From the NCBI RefSeq assembly GCF_025490915.1, contig NZ_JANQBA010000006.1, positions 62,001-126,000 on the forward strand: a stretch of 64,000 bases of DNA, read 5' to 3'. This stretch comes from Lacticaseibacillus parakribbianus. Its GTDB lineage: Bacteria; Bacillota; Bacilli; Lactobacillales; Lactobacillaceae. The notes below the pieces were generated by a model. That model was given only the letters and a program-made list of their open reading frames with translations. It was not told where the DNA came from and did no database searches. Within the stretch, counting starts at the first letter, position 1; each line of letters opens with the position of its first letter. The position numbers and the translations under genes were made by a program. This document shows positions 58,699 to 64,000 of this stretch, one piece after another.

Positions 58699-59573
58699 AG
58701 GAACACCCCCTTCACCTCGCCATTGGCGGCGGCCAGCAGGCGCCGCAGGTAACCTTCGACCTGAGGCAATTCCACCGTTGTCGTCGCCGCAAACACCTCA
58801 TTCAAAGTTTCCTCGCTCACTGCAGAACCCACTCGGCCGGCAATCATTCGGCGAACGGCGTTAAAAACCAGCGCATCCTGAAAATTGTAGATTTTGGCCT
58901 GAGCCGTCTCAGAATCGGAGTAGAAGTCTGCGAGCTGCTCATCCAACCGCCGCGTGAGGAGGATAATGCCACACTGCAGCATGGCGTCATTCGCATAGTG
59001 CTGATAACCCGTTGCCATTTGACCCATCTGCCGCTTCAGGAGTAGATAGCACCGTGCCACCCGAGTATCGCTGAGAAAGCCGACCGTCAACCGCAACAGC
59101 AGGTAATCATAAATCAGCCAGTCGGCGTTATCGGCCAGTACTTCCTCAATTGCGGCTTGCGTCGCCTCCGGCAGCAAAGACATCTGTTGTGCCTCGCTCA
59201 CAGATTTGATGTGTTCAAACACGAGCCGATTCAGTTCGGCAATTTTGCCCTTTGCCGTTGCCGTCTCACCCAGATAGGCGTCGGCAATTGCGGTAATAGC
59301 GCTGGAATCCGCCGCATAGCGATGCGCCATCAGGTTCTCCGCCGCCGTCGTGAATGGCGCATTGAACCGGGGAAAGTCACCAGCCAAATCAGCGTATTGC
59401 AGTCCCATGCGCCGCATCGCATCGGTAATCAGCTGAACCGAGACCTTGTTGCCGCGGTTCAGAAAACGCGACAGGGTTGTGTCGCGGCCAGGCGCCAATG
59501 CGCGAATGCTGATGTGGCGCTGTTTGCGGTAAATGTTGATGTATTCGCCTAAAGCAGTTTGAAAATCGCCCAT
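58695..59573 (-). CDS. Rgg-like HTH regulator B of peptide module 1
   Basis: YRKQRHISIRALAPGRDTTLSRFLNRGNKVSVQLITDAMRRMGL; helical C-domain. Confidence 0.8.
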   Translation of the reverse strand: MGDFQTALGEYINIYRKQRHISIRALAPGRDTTLSRFLNRGNKVSVQLITDAMRRMGLQYADLAGDFPRFNAPFTTAAENLMAHRYAADSSAITAIADAYLGETATAKGKIAELNRLVFEHIKSVSEAQQMSLLPEATQAAIEEVLADNADWLIYDYLLLRLTVGFLSDTRVARCYLLLKRQMGQMATGYQHYANDAMLQCGIILLTRRLDEQLADFYSDSETAQAKIYNFQDALVFNAVRRMIAGRVGSAVSEETLNEVFAATTTVELPQVEGYLRRLLAAANGEVKGVFL

Positions 59574-59757
59574 GCCTTGCTCTCCTTAACAAACGTCATG
59601 TTTTTGTAACGTCTTTGTAACATGTTTTCCACGCGAATGAACTTTTGGCACTATCCTCTTTTTTGGGGGAGGTAGACTCGTTTTGAGTCGACCAAGACTC
59701 TGAATAGGTAGCACACTATTGCAATAGGAAAACGCTTTATATCAATTCTACGCACAG

Positions 59758-59786
59758 TTGATTCGATGAGTTTTAGAACATATAAT
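59758..59786 (+). promoter_or_regulatory. predicted sigma-A promoter of peptide transcript 1
   Basis: TTGATT-N17-TATAAT. Confidence 0.75.
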
Positions 59787-59792
59787 AGCACT

Positions 59793-60018
59793 CGTAGGTT
59801 GAGTTAACCAATCGACGTTTTTCCGGCCAGCCCCTCTGCCTCACGAACATGGGGACCGGCCCCTCCAGTGGTTACTTGTGACAATCGCTGGCGACCTGCA
59901 CGAGACGGCCTCGTGATCCGTCAAGTACATCCAGGCATCCGTTCCACAGACGCGATGCTGGTCCCCATCCAAGGCACCGAAAGCCAAGGATGGACTCGAT
60001 CACAAGGAGTAGATAGCC
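59793..60018 (+). ncRNA. structured 5' leader of peptide gene 1
   Basis: stem 59865-59873/59883-59891 and stem 59965-59970/59988-59993, both with compensatory changes in module 2. Confidence 0.6.
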
Positions 60019-60069
60019 ATGCTTGACTATCTTGTAAGCCTTCTGGGCCTTACCAGCCAGGGCTGGTAA
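60019..60069 (+). CDS. 16-aa peptide MLDYLVSLLGLTSQGW (candidate signalling peptide)
   Basis: SD aaggag upstream; conserved with 62373-62423; below the ORF-track cutoff. Confidence 0.7.
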   Translation: MLDYLVSLLGLTSQGW

Positions 60070-60122
60070 GCCGTGCCCCGACGGCGCCGCATCATCCGTT
60101 AACCGTCACTCATGAATTTTGT

Positions 60123-60165
60123 TGGCACCCGCACGTCCCCCTTCGGTGACGTGCGGGTGCCTTTT
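60123..60165. terminator. terminator hairpin of peptide transcript 1
   Basis: ggcacccgcacgtcccccttcggtgacgtgcgggtgccttttg. Confidence 0.85.
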
Positions 60166-60210
60166 GCTGTCTGAGACGCTCGTCCAACCCGCGGGGTCCC
60201 TGACGCGAAG

Positions 60211-61095
60211 TCACGCGCCTTCGAGGTCTGCCGCGGTCACCCAGTCCTGCGCGATTGCGTAGGCGGCGAAGGATTCGAAGTACCCCGTTGGATAAATAAG
60301 CTGAGTGGTCTTGATCACCGCAGCGACTGCCTGGCGATTCGCCGCACTTTTGTCCTGGAGATAATCATCCAGCCGCAACAGAATGTTGTAATTGTAGGCG
60401 GCAATCGGGTCGTCTGGCATCGTCCCCAACACATCGGCCATCATCCCAAGAACCTGCTTCAAGATAGGGCGATCGTCAGCAAGTACCGCCGCGTTGCCCA
60501 CCACGCCGCCAAAGGCGAGGAGGCGTCGCTTCATGCGCAGCGATGCCGCGTTTGGCCGTGTCATCACGCCATCATACAGCGGCTGCATCCACAGACAACC
60601 GGCCGCGGCCGGCGCGTATTCAATTGCAGCTTCGATCAGCACCCCTTCTGCACTGCCATACGCCGTGACCCCTTGAGTATAAGCCGTCACAAGCGCCACA
60701 ATGTCGGGACTCAACTGCTGGCTTTGCGCATCGTGAACGCGAAGCAACTCATTCAGCATGGCAATCACGAACCGAGTGTACGGCGTGTCATTATCCAAGT
60801 CGCGTTGCGCCTGAAAATTATCCCGCAACGCGGCAACGGTTGTGCGATCCCACCGCTCCGCCGCAACCGCGGCCCAGGAACAATCGTCAACATCGGCTAC
60901 CAGGTGGCGAATGGTGAGGTCCTCAAAATCCATTCCCAGCGGCGTCAGCGCGTGGCCGATGACCTCGCTGGTGATGTCAATCAGCCCGTTCTCCCACCGC
61001 GACACCGTGGCCGGCGAACGGTCCCCAGACACTGACGTCAGCGCTACGTGACGCGCCACCCGCGTCGCCTTGAAAAAATCGCTCAACGCAGTCAT
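60211..61095 (-). CDS. Rgg-like HTH regulator A of peptide module 2
   Basis: colinear with 57808-58698, ATGA overlap with upstream gene. Confidence 0.8.
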   Translation of the reverse strand: MTALSDFFKATRVARHVALTSVSGDRSPATVSRWENGLIDITSEVIGHALTPLGMDFEDLTIRHLVADVDDCSWAAVAAERWDRTTVAALRDNFQAQRDLDNDTPYTRFVIAMLNELLRVHDAQSQQLSPDIVALVTAYTQGVTAYGSAEGVLIEAAIEYAPAAAGCLWMQPLYDGVMTRPNAASLRMKRRLLAFGGVVGNAAVLADDRPILKQVLGMMADVLGTMPDDPIAAYNYNILLRLDDYLQDKSAANRQAVAAVIKTTQLIYPTGYFESFAAYAIAQDWVTAADLEGA

Positions 61096-61970
61096 ACGAA
61101 CACCCCCTCTGCCTCGCCGCTGGCAACGGCCAGCAGGCGGCGTAAGTAGCCTTCGATCTGCGTCAGATGCAGCGTTGCCGTGACCTCGAACACCGCTTCA
61201 AGCTCACCGGGGCCGGTCTTTAGCCGCACAGAGTTTCGAAAAAGCCGCCGGATCGCGTTGATCACCAGTGCATCCTGAAAGCTGTACCCGCTGACCTGAA
61301 TTTGAGCCAAATCAGTTGGGTAGGTCGGCACCAACATGGGCGTCCGTCGTGCAAGACACACAATGCCAAACTGCAGCATCGCATCATTGGCGTAGTGCTG
61401 ATAACCTGGCCGCATCGTCGCCATCCGCTCCCGCAGCATTTGGTAGCAACGGCCCAGCCGGGCATCATCTAGGTACACCATCCCCAAGCGGAGAAGGAGA
61501 TAATCGTAAACCAGCCAATCGGCGTTACTCATCAGAACTTGCTCAATCGTCGCCTGGATTCCATCGGGCAGTAGCGCCGGCCGACGCGAGACGCTCACCT
61601 GCAGCACATGCTGCATCACCTGCCGATTGAGCACCGCAATCGGGCCATCGGCCGCCGCCGTGTCCTGCAGGTAACCCGTCGCGATCTCCCTGATCAATCG
61701 TTCGTCCGCCGCGTAACGGTTCGCAATCAAGGTGTTCACGGCCGACGTGAACGCCGCGTCGAACCGGGGAAAATTGCTGGTCAAATCCGCGTATGTCAGC
61801 CCCATCCGCCGCATCGTGTCCGTGATCATCTGCAGGGAGATGTTGTTGCCGTGATTGAAGAAGCGCGATAGGGTCGTGCCTCTTCCCTGCGCCAGCGTGC
61901 CAAGCGGAATGCGACGTGCCTTGCGATAATCGTTCAGGTATTTCCCGAATGCAACTTGGAACGTTTCCAT
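61092..61970 (-). CDS. Rgg-like HTH regulator B of peptide module 2
   Basis: colinear with 58695-59573; start METFQVAFGKYL after gaggag SD. Confidence 0.8.
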   Translation of the reverse strand: METFQVAFGKYLNDYRKARRIPLGTLAQGRGTTLSRFFNHGNNISLQMITDTMRRMGLTYADLTSNFPRFDAAFTSAVNTLIANRYAADERLIREIATGYLQDTAAADGPIAVLNRQVMQHVLQVSVSRRPALLPDGIQATIEQVLMSNADWLVYDYLLLRLGMVYLDDARLGRCYQMLRERMATMRPGYQHYANDAMLQFGIVCLARRTPMLVPTYPTDLAQIQVSGYSFQDALVINAIRRLFRNSVRLKTGPGELEAVFEVTATLHLTQIEGYLRRLLAVASGEAEGVFV

Positions 61971-62115
61971 CTGCTTACTCCTCGCATTTATGGTCAGCTT
62001 TACCAAATCTTAATTTTCTCGTCAGCAAGCATTTCGGGCCTTCAACGACGCGTCAGAGAATAATACGTTGCTTTTTTAGAGGATGAAGGCACCGATTCTT
62101 CGCCTGATCCACGCA

Positions 62116-62144
62116 TTTGCTATTCCACCTCGTGCGGATATAAT
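62116..62144 (+). promoter_or_regulatory. predicted promoter of peptide transcript 2
   Basis: TTTGCT-N17-TATAAT. Confidence 0.7.
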
Positions 62145-62150
62145 TATAAG

Positions 62151-62372
62151 TGTAGATTGGCCAATCGATTATCACACTCCGCCGGCCCTGATGCGACACG
62201 CGCATCCGGACCGGCCAATCCAGCGGTTCCCTGCGACAACCGCTGGCGACCTGCACAAGACGGCGTCGTGACCCGTCAAGTACACCAGGCATCCGGCTCG
62301 CAACCGCGGTGCTGGCCAGCCACCCCAGGCAGCGAAAGCCAAGGGTGGACGCAACTTCAAGGGGGGATAGCC
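62151..62372 (+). ncRNA. structured 5' leader of peptide gene 2
   Basis: stems 62220-62228/62238-62246 and 62320-62325/62343-62348. Confidence 0.6.
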
Positions 62373-62423
62373 ATGCTTGACTATCTCATCAACCTGCTAG
62401 GCATCACCGGCCAGGGCTGGTAG
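62373..62423 (+). CDS. 16-aa peptide MLDYLINLLGITGQGW (candidate signalling peptide)
   Basis: SD aagggggg upstream; paralogous to 60019-60069. Confidence 0.7.
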   Translation: MLDYLINLLGITGQGW

Positions 62424-62478
62424 GCGTCACGCCGGCGGCGCCGCCACCCCCTATCGTCGAACGTCACTGAAGCTATTT

Positions 62479-62530
62479 TTGGCACCGTCACCCCGCCTCC
62501 CCAGGCCTGAGGTGACGGCGTTTTTTTATT
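62479..62530 (+). terminator. terminator of peptide transcript 2
   Basis: ccgtcacc...ggtgacgg followed by ttttttt. Confidence 0.75.
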
Positions 62531-62587
62531 AGTCATCGCTATCATCAGTTAATCCTATCCCATCCCCATTGTCAATCGCTCGCCACG

Positions 62588-62625
62588 CAAAAAAAGACGC
62601 CTCGCACCGCTGCGAGACGCCTTCA
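62588..62625 (-). terminator. terminator of guaB
   Basis: GGCGTCTCGCAGCGGTGCGAGGCGTCTTTTTTT on minus strand. Confidence 0.8.
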
Positions 62626-62640
62626 TGACTTGTTGTCTGG

Positions 62641-64000
<1,360 letters not shown>

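Noticed and set aside
60019-60069. Peptide considered as leaderless bacteriocin
   Set aside because: No adjacent immunity or transporter gene; divergent paired Rgg-like regulators make signalling the better hypothesis, though bacteriocin or toxin activity is not excluded.

Overview
64 kb chromosomal window from a high-GC Firmicute, most likely Lactobacillaceae (inferred from gene content and codon style, no search run). The left edge holds the end of an integrative element (DUF3173-type protein plus tyrosine integrase, lower GC). Next comes a large intracellular glycan-utilisation locus at 7.7-25.7 kb: GH31, acyltransferase-like, AraC-type membrane sensor, YesL, GH20, a frameshifted glycosidase, GH18, GH29 and an LplB/YtcP/LipO-type ABC importer. 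It is followed by a gluconate/6-phosphogluconate module, a Met T-box with two transsulfuration enzymes, a two-component system next to a PAP2/GT2/GT-C/GtrA glycosylation operon (GT-C split by an in-frame TAG), MurE, a GreA-like protein, a HigBA-type TA pair, DacA, a VanRS-like system, a tandem type-I-TA-like repeat, four paralogous single-pass membrane proteins, two duplicated Rgg-like regulator pairs, and guaB (truncated by the window end). The strongest candidates for undescribed biology are: (1) two copies of a module with two overlapping Rgg-like regulator genes and a divergent 16-aa peptide (MLDYLVSLLGLTSQGW / MLDYLINLLGITGQGW) behind a ~225-nt leader with covarying stems; (2) a two-copy ~320-330 nt putative structured RNA with a 109-nt near-identical core, non-homologous but self-complementary flanks, and TGTAAA-N5-TGTAAA boxes upstream of its predicted promoters; (3) a 525-bp tandem duplication encoding 59-aa small membrane proteins with predicted convergent antisense RNAs; (4) a four-gene array of membrane proteins sharing an N-terminal PNExWVKRF...GRxPTxAEYQ module. 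All calls are from reading the sequence and supplied ORFs; no homology search or folding was run.
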